Origin: Gracilaria domingensis | Taxonomy: Eukaryota; Rhodophyta; Florideophyceae; Gracilariales; Gracilariaceae | Assembly: GCA_022539475.1 (NCBI GenBank) | Contig: VCMS01000038.1 | Coordinates: forward strand, 124,001-188,000 | DNA length: 64,000 bases | Direction: 5' to 3' | Part shown: positions 20,901 to 32,200 of the stretch, in pieces | How the letters are laid out: the number at the start of each line of letters is the position of its first letter | Position numbering within the stretch: the first letter of the stretch is position 1 | Made by a program: the position numbers and the translations under genes | Notes under the pieces: generated by a model | Databases searched by the model: none | What the model was told of the DNA's origin: nothing | The model's input: the letters and a program-made list of their open reading frames with translations, nothing else

Positions 20901-22751
20901 TCATTTCACGATAGTGTGATATTTGTGCATTTCAAGGGGAGATATTGCGTGTCCTTTGGCTGCAAGGTCATACATAAACTTGGCTGCATTAAGAGTGATA
21001 AGATCGAAGGATACGCCAGCGGCAGCTTGGCTTGCATCGAAGGCTACTAGGGTTGTCCAAAGCTTTCGGTCGGGGTTGATATGAGCAAGAGGAAGAACTG
21101 CTGACAGTGCTGATACTTCCCGACGAGCAGCTAATCGTAGAGCTGAGGTAGATGTACGTGTGTGATGAGTCACAAGGAAGGTTGTTTTGAGGAAAGATAA
21201 CGCTGGGCGGATGGCCAAGGCGATCCAGATAAGGCGCCCTACCAGTGATCGGAGACGAACGGGTGTTTTCTGAGAGTAAATGGAGGGGAACATGGCCTGT
21301 GAGAGATAGTTCAGTAGTTTCGTAGGGTCGGGTCGGATAATATTTTCGTGGAGATGCCACTGCCACCCTATAAAGGGCAGACAATCTGTGACAACTGCGT
21401 CGAGTGGGCTAGGTTTGGATGGCTTTCGGCGGAGTCCATGTTGGGCAAAGGTACGGTCGCATTCCCGATAAAAGAGAATCAGATGTGAGGATCGCCACCC
21501 TGCCGCGATGGCATTGATGTCGTCGATGATATGAAGAATTAGCAGGTCTCCTTCGAGAATATGTACTGTTCCTGCGGTTTGAGATAGACACTTGAATTGC
21601 TGGGGAGGGCGGCGGTGCTCTGGGATCTTCATGCGTGCACACGAGTAGGCAATTCTAAGACAGGCATTGGCGAGACGGTGTGCAATAGCAACGCTCCACG
21701 TGAACCCCATGGGCATGGTTGCCTGGAGGGGGCGCACGAAGTCTGTAGGAAGGAAGATGCGTCCAGTGTCCTGCATCACGGCAAGCTGAGTTTCGTGATC
21801 TAATTGGAGAAACTGTATAGTTTTCATTGGAAAAAGCATGGCGAAGTGGCGTGGTAAGCGGATGCAATGGAACATGTTGCTTTTGTCGAAGAATATGCCA
21901 AATGATTCAATATGGGACTTCAACTTGATATTGGCGAAAAGATCGGGTATCGGAAGATCTGTTATAGGAGGCCGTGGCATGAATGCATTTTGTACCCTGG
22001 GCCAACCGATAAGGCGATCGTTGTTGGCATCTTTGACAACGGCAAAAAGTGACATGGTGAGCTTGTTTGCAAGTTTTGAATATGAGGCGTGTTCATTAGA
22101 CGTCTTGGACCAATGGAGCATACCGGCTTTCTGAAGCTTCCCAAGAAGAGGGGCGTAGTGTCCATTCCTTGCGTGCACACGTGGTTTTGGAAGGGATCTG
22201 GTGTTGCTTAGATTCTCCAGAAGTGGTGATTTGAAGAAGCGCAGATTCGGGTCTGAGAAGGCTTCTGCAAGATCGGGAGGCATGTACTGGATCCATGAGG
22301 GTTCCAGAATACCTGTAGGGGAAGGGACGTCGATGCGATTTGCATCTATGATTCTGAATTCTCCTCGAGGAGGGGAACCGGTGTCGATATCAGCTGTAAT
22401 GTGATTTACGAGCTCGCATGCTTCCCAATCTTGAAGCTCCTCTATATCACGAGTAGATGGGGGCTTCAGGTCTTGAAGTGACTGAAAAACAGCTGCAGGG
22501 GTTGTTTGACGGAGGACGTCGATTCGCTTAGCTAATGATTCGATCGGGGCGCAAGCAGTGGAACCTGTTGCGTAAAGAGGACGTGAGGAAGAGGGACCAA
22601 GATAGAGAAGGTTAAGCGCTGTTATAGCACAACTGGTGAAGCGACAAGTGTCATTGAGTGAGGCTGGAGTAAGCGGGAAAGTTCGAAGGCGAGTCGTTAC
22701 TCTTTCTTCTGGTCCGAATTGCCTTGGTTTTCTCGTTTGTTGTCTCGTCAA
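20901..22751 (-). CDS. Reverse transcriptase region of the DIRS-like element
   Basis: 616 codons. Recognisable blocks include FFDKSNMFHCIRL, RPLQATMPMGFTWSVAIAHRL, LHIIDDINAIAAGW (the YxDD position), PFIGWQWHL and LRSLVGRLIWIALAIRP. WTTLVAFDASQAAAGV follows, as expected for the start of a DIRS-type RNase H. Further RNase H homology (SDSTAT, NPADSPSR) lies downstream on the same strand, before the recombinase. It belongs to the element at 19.3-24.4 kb. Confidence 0.85.
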   Translation of the reverse strand: MTRQQTRKPRQFGPEERVTTRLRTFPLTPASLNDTCRFTSCAITALNLLYLGPSSSRPLYATGSTACAPIESLAKRIDVLRQTTPAAVFQSLQDLKPPSTRDIEELQDWEACELVNHITADIDTGSPPRGEFRIIDANRIDVPSPTGILEPSWIQYMPPDLAEAFSDPNLRFFKSPLLENLSNTRSLPKPRVHARNGHYAPLLGKLQKAGMLHWSKTSNEHASYSKLANKLTMSLFAVVKDANNDRLIGWPRVQNAFMPRPPITDLPIPDLFANIKLKSHIESFGIFFDKSNMFHCIRLPRHFAMLFPMKTIQFLQLDHETQLAVMQDTGRIFLPTDFVRPLQATMPMGFTWSVAIAHRLANACLRIAYSCARMKIPEHRRPPQQFKCLSQTAGTVHILEGDLLILHIIDDINAIAAGWRSSHLILFYRECDRTFAQHGLRRKPSKPSPLDAVVTDCLPFIGWQWHLHENIIRPDPTKLLNYLSQAMFPSIYSQKTPVRLRSLVGRLIWIALAIRPALSFLKTTFLVTHHTRTSTSALRLAARREVSALSAVLPLAHINPDRKLWTTLVAFDASQAAAGVSFDLITLNAAKFMYDLAAKGHAISPLEMHKYHTIVK

Positions 22752-22993
22752 TAGTTCTGCTTTCGAGATCTGGTCTTGGCATTCGTCTGCATGGCCTCAG
22801 CAGCCTTCGTGGATTGGATGGCATACCTGTTCGGGTATTGCGACAGATATAGACTGGATAGGCGACCGGAGCCCGATACCTCCAGAAGATGTTCGTAGTT
22901 TACCCAGTGGGCTGAACGACTTAGAGCGGGATTCAACTGGTAGTCCTGTTCGACATTGATTATGCAGAAGAGGCGCCTGATCGCAATTTCCAT

Positions 22994-23752
22994 TCACAGG
23001 TTGTCGGAGAGTGCTTGATCGACATTTCCTTGATACTGCAGGATGATATTGTGAAGGTACGAGGCAATGTGGCGGGCTTCTTGCTCTGCTTGGGGCGATT
23101 TCCTCGAATTCTTCCACACATCGAGGTTGTCGAGGTAGCGTTCCACTGTTTGCCCTCGTGGGAGAAATTCGATGATCAGGGTTGGCCCTAGTATGTGAGG
23201 AGGGCAGCCAAGCGTGGGGTTTGCGATGTCCCTCTGATTGTAGGGTGGGACCAAGGAAGGATGCCCAGGGCGCAGCCTCCCTGCGTCGTTTAAAGACTGA
23301 TAGGATTCTTCAGTTGCCGGTTTTGGTAACGGGACTCCGCCAATTTGGATTACAACTCCTTTCTCTCGAGTGGCGGCAGGTACAAAATCGGTTCCATGTT
23401 TGGGTTGATCACATGCACGATCATGCGATTCGTGTACGGTCGATTTGAGTTGATCATGTTGTTCCTGCAGATCCTCATAAAAGGATTCGTAGCATTGCGC
23501 ACGCCATTTTAGTACCGCTGCTAAGACTTGATAATCGTCTGAATCGTCAATTTCGATGGGCAGCAGATCTTTGTTGGCCTTAGAAGCCTGCTTCACAATT
23601 TCTAACAGACGAGATTTGTTCGTGTTTGCCATTTCGATAAGTTGTTCAAGAGGGGTGTTCATGATCTTGGTCAAGGCGGAGAGTGGGGTAAGTTGGGGGG
23701 TTTGAGAATAAGAGAGGTCTTGATTGGCAACTGTATCGCGAAGGCCGAGCAC
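22994..23752 (-). CDS. Gag-like region of the DIRS-like element
   Basis: 252 codons, open further upstream to about 24.13 kb without an ATG/GTG/TTG codon. The upstream part is basic and Pro-rich (ARTTRRSKRNRLPICAPAIK). The middle has coiled-coil-like text (LEQLIEMANTNKSRLLEIVK). The C-terminal part ends EQEARHIASYLHNIILQYQG. No zinc knuckle was seen. The assignment as Gag rests on its place before the RT. Confidence 0.55.
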   Translation of the reverse strand: MLGLRDTVANQDLSYSQTPQLTPLSALTKIMNTPLEQLIEMANTNKSRLLEIVKQASKANKDLLPIEIDDSDDYQVLAAVLKWRAQCYESFYEDLQEQHDQLKSTVHESHDRACDQPKHGTDFVPAATREKGVVIQIGGVPLPKPATEESYQSLNDAGRLRPGHPSLVPPYNQRDIANPTLGCPPHILGPTLIIEFLPRGQTVERYLDNLDVWKNSRKSPQAEQEARHIASYLHNIILQYQGNVDQALSDNL

Positions 23753-24191
23753 GCTAGACAGCGGATCGGCTTTGTCGTATACGAGGTTTTCGGTTAAAGA
23801 AGTTGGAGCAGCTTCAAAAATGGTTCGCAGTTCGTCCTTAGAGAGCCTGATAATGTCTCTACTTGGGTTATTGGGTAGGTCTTGGGGCAGAATAGTGGGG
23901 CTGTCACTGGATTCACCGTTAATTTTGGTACTCCTTTGGCGGAGCGCACTAGCATGTTTCTCTTTCTGGCGCGATGAGGGCTTCTTAATAGCAGGGGCAC
24001 AAATTGGAAGGCGATTTCTCTTGGATCTTCTCGTTGTACGCGCAGACAGCTTTCGAGAATTGCCACCAGATTCAGCTAGAGGAGGTCGATCTTCGTCTAC
24101 TGGAGGAGGTGGTTCGTCTGGTAATTGAACAGGAGTGATTTATTTCTCATCGGTATCTGAATGAAGAACAGGATTGGTCTCCATGCCGAGA

Positions 24192-24358
24192 CGGCAATGA
24201 GAAAGGTTGGTCTCTCTTAGTCTGAAAAGAGAACGAGGAGGGTTGGTCTCTCTTAGTTGCTAAAAAGAGAACGAGGAAGGTTGGTTTCGCTTAGTCGCTT
24301 GAGTGACGACGAACGAGGAAGTTTGGTCTCTCTTAGTCGCTTGAGTGACGACGATTGA
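24192..24358 (-). repeat. Tandem repeat, four units of about 42 bp
   Basis: Four units share GGTTGGTCTCTCTTAGT followed by a variable block and GAACGAGGA. The last two share TCGCTTGAGTGACGACGA. On the minus strand they encode a repeated SLKRLRETKLPRS. The array sits where the 5' end or promoter of the DIRS-like element would be. Confidence 0.75.
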
Positions 24359-24359
24359 T

Positions 24360-25083
24360 TCCAAGACGGCAAGATGCATTCTCTTGTGTGCAAACAGAAG
24401 TACAAACTGTTGGAGTTGCGTCTGTGCACAACAAATTGCAAGGAAGGGCCAACATCTTTCAATTCCAATTGAGAGTAGTTTGATCCAGTCGAAACGCGTT
24501 TGCGCTGTCCTCGCTGTACAGAGAAGGTGCCAAGATCACCTTGGCAGTCAAAAGATGTCATGTACGTGTCCAAGTGACCCAGGCGTCAGTACGCTCACTC
24601 GATGTAGTCGCCATTTCAGTACAGGCGTACACGTCACCATGCGCGGCGCTCGATAAAACAGCTTCCTCGTTCCTTGAAACACTAGTCGTGCACACTTTGA
24701 TCTCGTTCTGGCAACATTCAACTTTCTCTTGGATACAGTGTGCAAAAAAGAGAGTCAAAATTGGTTCGTTTTTCCGGTAATTACCGAAGAGATCCAAGTG
24801 TCAGAGATGGACGAGGATGACGAAGGACTCCATTCTTCTTGTACAGAGGGTCGATTGTTTCGAATTGAACGGCAACGCGTGATTACAGCTCTTGCCTTCG
24901 GCGAGGTTGATGTGGCTGTTTCTTGTGATGGTTGTTCGCTTGCAATCAAGTTGTCTCCAGATGGTTGATGATGGGCTGTATTTTGTAAGAACTAGTATTG
25001 AACACACCAGTTCACGCGCTGCCGAGTCCGTTAAATTTAGAAACCATGTATCACTTCTTTTCAATGCCTCCACACTGACGCAA
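24360..25083. other. Flanking DNA, one unknown small ORF
   Basis: Plus 24,729-24,968 (79 codons) contains RIERQRVITALAFGEVDV and an acidic stretch EMDEDDEG. It is not recognised and could be a gene fragment. Otherwise nothing. This is the left flank of the 12.6 kb LTR element. Confidence 0.3.
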
Positions 25084-25088
25084 GAAAG

Positions 25089-25673
25089 TGTTGTGATTCT
25101 CGAAGCAATGCTCCCGTTCGGACCGTATTATGAGGGCAGTCTTGGCTTGCTACCGTGTGCGTTAGGTCCTGAATCTTCGTAATTTGTAGTACGCTGTAAG
25201 ACGAGGACGATGACGGGATTACCTGTACAAACCCAATATCTGGATTGGGCTCACCCCGGACAGAACTACACACACTACTGGTGAGCACAGTTAACTGTGA
25301 CGTGGACGGAACTAATACCCAGTACCGGTGAAAATGATTTGCGGACTGTTGCATCCCTCCGTAAAATTCGTACCTTCAATAGAGCCGATCATATGAGCCG
25401 CAGTAGGCAAATATGCGCCGACGAGGATGCCATTGCTGTACCTGATTACAGAGGTAGTTCGAGCTATTCTCTGGGCACTACTTAATAAACGCTTCTGGCG
25501 CAAAAGCCAGAAGCGGCCGAGGAGCAGAAGGCAGTGATGCAGAAGACGCAAGCCAGTTACCGCTCTCTCGGTGTGTCCATTATGTCTTTCTCCCTTGCTC
25601 CCTATTCTACTGCGACTTTTCCCCTTTTGTTAGTAGTATGCCTTACTCCGCCGATCCCTGAGACGCGCCAACA
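25089..25673. repeat. Left LTR of the 12.6 kb element
   Basis: 585 bp, TGTTG...CAACA. It contains AATAAA at 25,484-25,489 directly followed by a perfect 10 bp hairpin (CGCTTCTGGC, 6-base loop, complement; 25,490-25,515). This arrangement suggests the RNA 3' end of a plus-strand transcript. Confidence 0.9.
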
Positions 25674-28669
25674 AAGCGCTTTGAGCTTCGAAGAGCATTT
25701 GTCTGATAGATTGGCGAAGAAGGGCATGGTACAGGTTTCCGCCCAGGAAATATTTCATGAGAAGTATCGGCCATTTTTGAAAAGCGTAATCGATTTTTTG
25801 TGTGTTCTAATCGGCCGCAGATCGTACGATTGTGGTCACTGCGACGTATCTGCTAAATCATGTCTCGCAGTGAAACTTGAAGCCTTTCAAACTGCAAATG
25901 TTGAGTTCAACGGAAGGATTAGCACTCATGTATCGCGATGGCAATTCAACGGATGCCATTGGACGCTTAGGGGACATGGGCTTTTCTTCACTGCACGACC
26001 ATCGTTACCCTGAGAACCGGATATATGTCTGGAGCCATTTATGGCACGAACCTTGTGAGCAATTGTGCTCGAAACTCTACACTATTTCTGGACCTGGCTA
26101 TCAACGTTCCTGTACAGAAAGTATCTTGTGCAAAAGGAATTAACTATTTGTAAGGCAACAGATTTGGACTGTTCAAAGCTTCGGCGTCTGGTGACCGGTT
26201 CTATTTTCATGATGGGTTCTCATGTGGCACTGTTCGGACATAAGATTTGTGAATCAAAAATATTTCTCTCAAGGTTTCCTTTTAGATATCACCATTCGGA
26301 AATAGAATCCCGGGCATAACGCACGCGACACCACTGCGATGCGTTAAGATGTTTTCGTCCGTGCAAGAGATTTGTATTGCACCTAAAGCACTGAAATCGT
26401 GAGTTCGCTATCGCTTGCATTGAACACAACTATCGGCTGGTACATCCAAACAGATGAACCACTCACGACCGCACGGCTGTGAATGTACCATGGTGTTCAT
26501 TTGTACAGTGGTGCTCTACAAGTGTTACTATTTTCGCAGCCAGACACCCCTCTTTCTTTCGGAGGAGTATCAAACATCCCTTTCGCTGTTGTTAAGGACT
26601 AAACAACGCAGGCACGAACCACAAGAAGATTTTCCATCATCCACGTAAATCATGTCAGTGGAACCGGAAGCTTCATTTTCACAGATTTTGTCCGATCCGT
26701 GTGAAACAGTCACGCTCTTTCAATTTCTTTGGAACAACGAAGCCCTTATCACGGTCTCCGTTTTTCGACTGGTCACCACAATGTTATTGATCTCGTGCGT
26801 TTGGATATTCGCTCTCATTTGAACGTTGCTATGGAATGAATGGTATTCTAGGAAGACCCAAAGAGTTGAAATCTATGTCATTCTGGATCCCATCATTCAT
26901 TCCCAGAACACGTGACGGAGCAATGTATTTCTTCACGGCATAGGTGAACGCTTAGCCCGATGGAAGGTAATTTAATCAGCCTTATACAGCTCACGCTGTC
27001 CTCGAAGAACTTCACAGTCCCAGTGAAAACGGCTTCGGCGTTCGGGAACCCTCTGAAATAATTCTGAAACTTCTTGTGTAGTGCCCGTTTTGGAATTGCG
27101 CTTGGCATTTTCTTTATGAAGGCGAGGGCAAAGACTGTCAACCATGGTGTCAAATGGTTCCCAAACTCTGTATTCATTTACAGATGAACAAGTACTATGA
27201 TCAGACTCATGTGGCAGAGACACCTACGTTATTATCTCATCCTCGAAGCCTTCCTTTCCCATCTGTCCACGGCAGGGCTGTGAGCTGATCAACCATCACT
27301 GGTGTAGTCAACGGTATCAATAACTGGAAGGCTGGAATATACTACGTTCGACACATTTCACCTTGTAATCTAGGATGGCGATCCAATATTTTTCCCTCTC
27401 CGGAAATGTGGAACAGACATATTCGTACATAGGCGCTTTCCCGGAGAGGACTTGCAGTGTGCAATATCATTCTTTACCGGCGTGCCCTATTGAGGACAAG
27501 CGGTACCTTTTGTTTTGGACGGATTCCTGTTGGGGTTCTGCGAAGCGTTTCACGTGGATCTGCGTCGTGATATACACAGACGTGAACCTAGTACCGAACT
27601 AATCAACCCATACTACCATGATTTCAACCGAGGTCACTTTTGCGATTGACAGGAACCAATACCGGTTTTTGGATTCGTTTCGTCTATCGCACCTAAGCCG
27701 ATTTGACCTGCGCGGACTTATTGTTTTATCCTCGAGATGTCCAGGATTGCCCACGTTTCTTGGATCTGAACTTTGGTTCCCACAACCATTTTCGCACGAA
27801 ACTCTTACAGTCAGTTCGTATCAACTGTTTGGGAAACAGTCATTCATGATGTGAGATGTTCGAATTTCAGAAGTCATATAACTGGAACACAGTGTGTGGT
27901 GATTTTCTTTCCTAAAGCTTTGCCACACTACTCCCAAACGCCTTTCCCGTCTCTCAGATAACTAATCTTGAACTCAAGCAGCATATGAAGTGAACTTTCG
28001 AAGGAAGGAGAGACCATATGTCTGAAAACGTGAACTACGAAGCCTCGCAGTCCCGTGGTTTTTCTCAAACATCATTGGCACCTTCGGTCAAAAACCTCTT
28101 CATCGACAACTCTTGGGGCGCCAATTATGATTGTTCTTTCGAACCCATCAATCATATTACATGAAACCGTTGTCTATTTCGAGTTTTGAAGCCTTTGAAG
28201 TCATAGGATGCTGGAGTTTCAACGGATGTAACATTCCTAGGTCAGCACGACTGGAAGGGAGTCGCTGACCAAATTTTGCATACATTTCTCAGAACAATCA
28301 GACGGTTAACCTGATTCCCGGAGGGGCTACCATTGTAGTACATCCTCACGTTTGGGATGCAATATGGAAGTGCAGTAGAGCTGCTCTCGTCCGGCGAGAA
28401 AGTATGCAAGATGGCATCAGCGTGATCCGCCCTCGCCGACTTCCACCAGCCTGATGCAGCTGAAGAACGTCGATTACACAGTAGCAGATCAAATGATCGT
28501 TGCAGTCAAGTGCGAGCAGTCCTAGACAGCGTCAGGGAATGAAGCTTGCAATTAGCGGGAACTTGGAAAGACATTCCGGTCATGACATGCTCTAGGAGAA
28601 GATGTTACCGAACAACATTGTTGGTAAGCACGCACCAAAAGACTTCGGAAGCCTATGGAGGCTGGTTTG

Positions 28670-29258
28670 TGTAGATTTTTCTATGATTACATGGGAGGAT
28701 TTGTATGGACATGCAATACTTATATATGCATAAGCAGCAATGCATATCAGATATTGATTTTGTAATGTTGGAGAGATGTCGATTGCATGGCGGATTGGAA
28801 AGTGAACAAGAAATAAGTTAGGCAGTAATCGGTATACAAATCAGAAGAGTACATGAAAGAGATAATATATAGAACAGTAGAGTTGTCTTAGAAAGTAGTA
28901 TAAATAGGGTGGGTGCGGATACTACATGATTGACCTCCTCGGACAATCATCAAGTAAAAGCAAATAACATCCAACTATCAGGAACCATCTCCGATGCGGG
29001 AGACCGCGCAACTGAGTTGCAACTACTTGTAGTAAGTTAACGAACCACGAAGCGTTATACACTAACCTTGCGTTTGTATCGACCTCTACTGCGTGTGGAA
29101 TCGACAGGTCCGTTCTACCGCAGCACCATTGGGTGCCGCATACCGTTCGCATCTGTGAGAATAAAGGACGTACGAAAACAGCCTCACTGGGGGCCGTGGA
29201 TACTGATCTTTATTGAATTGTCACCGGCTTCGAGCCGATTGAAGCCCAGGTTTCGACA
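28670..29258 (+). repeat. 5' LTR of the young copia
   Basis: 589 bp with TATA box and poly-A signal as given for the element. The sequence after it begins GTTATAACTGTGCAG and does not match the initiator-tRNA site seen in the other copias. Confidence 0.95.
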
Positions 29259-29278
29259 GTTATAACTGTGCAGCTGTT

Positions 29279-32200
29279 ATGGTTAACCGCAATTGTAACA
29301 TTTACCTGGACTACGTAATGACAGACGAGGTATCCGGAATAGCGCACGGTGAACTTAGCGAGGCTCACCAAGTCCAAGCGCTAAACGCAGATGCGTTGAG
29401 AGATTTTAGCAATGCACTGTACAACGCAATCGGGGATCCAGATCTCCCGCCACCGGATGCATCAGAAGAAGAAATGAGAAAGTATAGAGATGAAGTAGAA
29501 GCATACGGAAAAGAAATGTTGGCAACATTCGAAAGTACCAAGCTCCAGAATGAAGCATTGTGGTTTGAGTTTACCTCTGTCTTCAGGCCAGCAAGTATTC
29601 CCAATATGTCTCGATTTTTGGTAATCAAATGGATCGATTTCCTTACGAACCGAGGAGTATGGGTGAAACGAAAGCAAGGGTACCCGCGAAAGCGCGCACT
29701 CGGCGAATGCCTTATGCAGAATAGATTTGTACCTACAGGTACTGGAGAACCAGCATCTCATGGAAACATTGTTGCTAATCAAACCGGCCATCAGTATGGA
29801 CAAGACAGAAACGATAATGCTGAAGCCGTAGTTCTACATCCGCAGAACCCACGAAGCACTTGTAATGAACAACATGAGGAAGTTTTTGTAGAACCTGCGA
29901 ACCGAAGTGTAAGAGACGAAGTGCCACAAATCATTCGTCAAGAACCCACGGAACTCAGCCGTGAGGCTCAGAGAAGCAGATTGCAAGATGTTCTCCCCAA
30001 CATCTGCTCAAACCTGCCGGACAGGATTACTCAATCGAAGGGTTACAATTCAGGTCAACCTCCTGATGAGAACGAGAAGAACTCTGGAAAGGGAACGCAT
30101 AGTCTTTTGAAGCTCTGTCAAGGCCGCCCCCGATTCTCTGGACGTCTTCAAGACGATTTACAAGGTACGCTCGAATTCTACGATGCAATGGCAAAGAGAT
30201 GCCGTCTTACAGACATTGAGAAGGCTGAATATCTCCCAACCATGCTTGATGGTGCCGCATTGAAATTCTACCTCAGGAACTACAGAGATGGAGATCCATA
30301 CGAAGGAATACTTCAAAAATTTATCGACAACTACATGAATCCCGAAGAGAAGAACAGGGCATTACTTGTCTGGCAATCGATGCGTCTTTCTCAAGCGATG
30401 CGCGAGAGTCCGGAGAAGAGCGAACTAGCAGTTTTCATGTCCTTCTATGAGAAGCTTGTCAATCTCCAACAGCAATTGGACCCAGCATACCGCAACGACA
30501 ATTTTCTTCGCGACCAACTCATCGTTTCTATCGATATGGAAAAAATTACTCAAGCGTTGCGAGAGAGAATCCCCTCTACTTCTCAAGAAGCCCGAAGTCG
30601 GATCGCCACCTTCCTATCAAGTGACCCAAGATCGGCTGACAGCTTTGTTGTTTCCTCAGATAGGAGAAAGACCCGTGACCACTTTGCAAATTACAGTTTA
30701 GGACACAAATATGGAGGCGATGCTAGGAAACATTTGAAAGGCCACCACAGGAAAAGAATGGACTCAAATTCCAGGAAACTGTCGTCCAGATGGATTTCAG
30801 GGAAACGAGGTTGCTACGTTTGTGGCGAAAATCATCTTGCACGCACAAGACACAGCCCACAGGAGGTCAAGGCTGCCATAGACAGGCTGAAAAGCAAGAG
30901 ACCATCGGCTTACATCACTATCGAGGACCTAGCATATATCGTTGATGAAGTCACCGGAGATGAGGACAGTAATGTTGATGAACACGACGCCAACGTCGTT
31001 TACTCAAGCGATAGCGATTCAGACAGCGAATGGTCAGAAGAAGACGCAGCCTATATCATCGAAGACGACATGAACCTGCATGAAACGGACGAAGTACTTC
31101 TGGCAAATGCGTCTCTGGTCCATGGTATCGGATTTCACAGAGATATGAACCAAGCCCTAGCCACAATGGAAGCAGAACTCCGAGAAGGTGAGCGAGATGA
31201 ATTCAAAGGACTCTACATCGACACCTGTGCAAACCGTTCCAGCGTTATGTCATATGCTCAATACAAGGCGTACTGTGAACAATTCGACGTACCCTGCCAG
31301 ATTGACCGAAATAACGTCAAGCGCTTACGAGGAATTGGCGGTAGTAGCCAACCACTTGGTACTGCGACAATACCTGTACCGTTTAAGGATCTAAACCTGG
31401 TGATAGATATTACCTTTCAGATAGTTCAGGACAAGGTACCATCTCTTCTGAGCATGAAGGATATGATTGAAAATGGTTTGGAGATCAGTTTGCAGCGAAG
31501 GGAGGTAATGTACAAGCATTTGCGTCAAGACCTTACGTTTCGGAACTATTTTCTCATACACAATTGGAAACGAGAGGACCTGACGTACTCACTGTACACG
31601 GAAACAGAACTGCGCAAACTTCACAGAGTGTTTGGTCATCCCAGCGTGAACGCATTTACAAACCTTCTGAAGAGAGCGCGACCAGATGAGATGGATGCCA
31701 AAGTCCGAGAAGCTATAGAAGATCTGACAAAATCCTGTGCTACTTGTGCTGTGAACGCCCCAAGGCCAAGAAGATTCAAGCTCACAGTTGGTACCGACGA
31801 TCTGAGATTCAACCACATCGTAGCAGTGGATATCATGTATGTCAACAACAAACCAGTATTCCATGCCGTCGACGAAGCTACTCATTTCAATTCCGCCCTA
31901 TTTCTGAAGCGAGTGACATCTTCTGAAGTCTGGAAGGCTTTTCTACGTTGCTGGTCCCGTCTATACCTTGGTCCACCTGATTTTTTACGCATTGATCAAG
32001 GCAGCAACTTTATTTCCAAAGAGTTTCATGAGCTATCGGAAGCAGAAGGCATAACAGTTCTTGAGGCCCCAATTGAGTCACCTTCAACAATGACACATGT
32101 CGAGCGCTACCACGGGCCACTACGTGTAGCATATACTAAGATACGTGAATCACTCCCTCGCGCAGAAACAGACGCCGACTGTCTACAAATGGCGGTTAAA

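Larger units (their letters stand above)
19300..24360 (-). mobile_element. DIRS-like tyrosine-recombinase retroelement
   Basis: Three parts lie in order on the minus strand. A Gag-like region is at about 24.13-22.99 kb. Reverse transcriptase with RNase H is at about 22.75-20.64 kb. A tyrosine recombinase is at 20,586-19,480. There is no DDE integrase and no protease, which is the DIRS gene order. The expected DIRS methyltransferase domain was not seen. Terminal repeats could not be delimited; a 42 bp tandem repeat (24,192-24,358) lies at the 5' edge. It looks broken by a small number of interruptions (about two or three), so moderately old. Confidence 0.8.

Noticed and set aside
24192-24358. 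CRISPR-like array
   Set aside because: Units are adjacent with no unique spacers, and the window is eukaryotic.
25089-25673. Two independent solo LTRs (this copy and 37,087-37,671)
   Set aside because: Flanks of each copy alone do not match (GAAAG with AAGCG; GGCCC with GAAAG), while the outer flanks of the pair match exactly.
25674-28664. Degraded gag-pol in the interior of the 12.6 kb element
   Set aside because: I looked for RT, integrase, protease and zinc-knuckle motifs on both strands and saw none.
28921-29265. Small genes within the LTRs (and the same frames near 34.6-34.9 kb)
   Set aside because: They lie wholly in the copia LTR and are repeated only because the LTR is.
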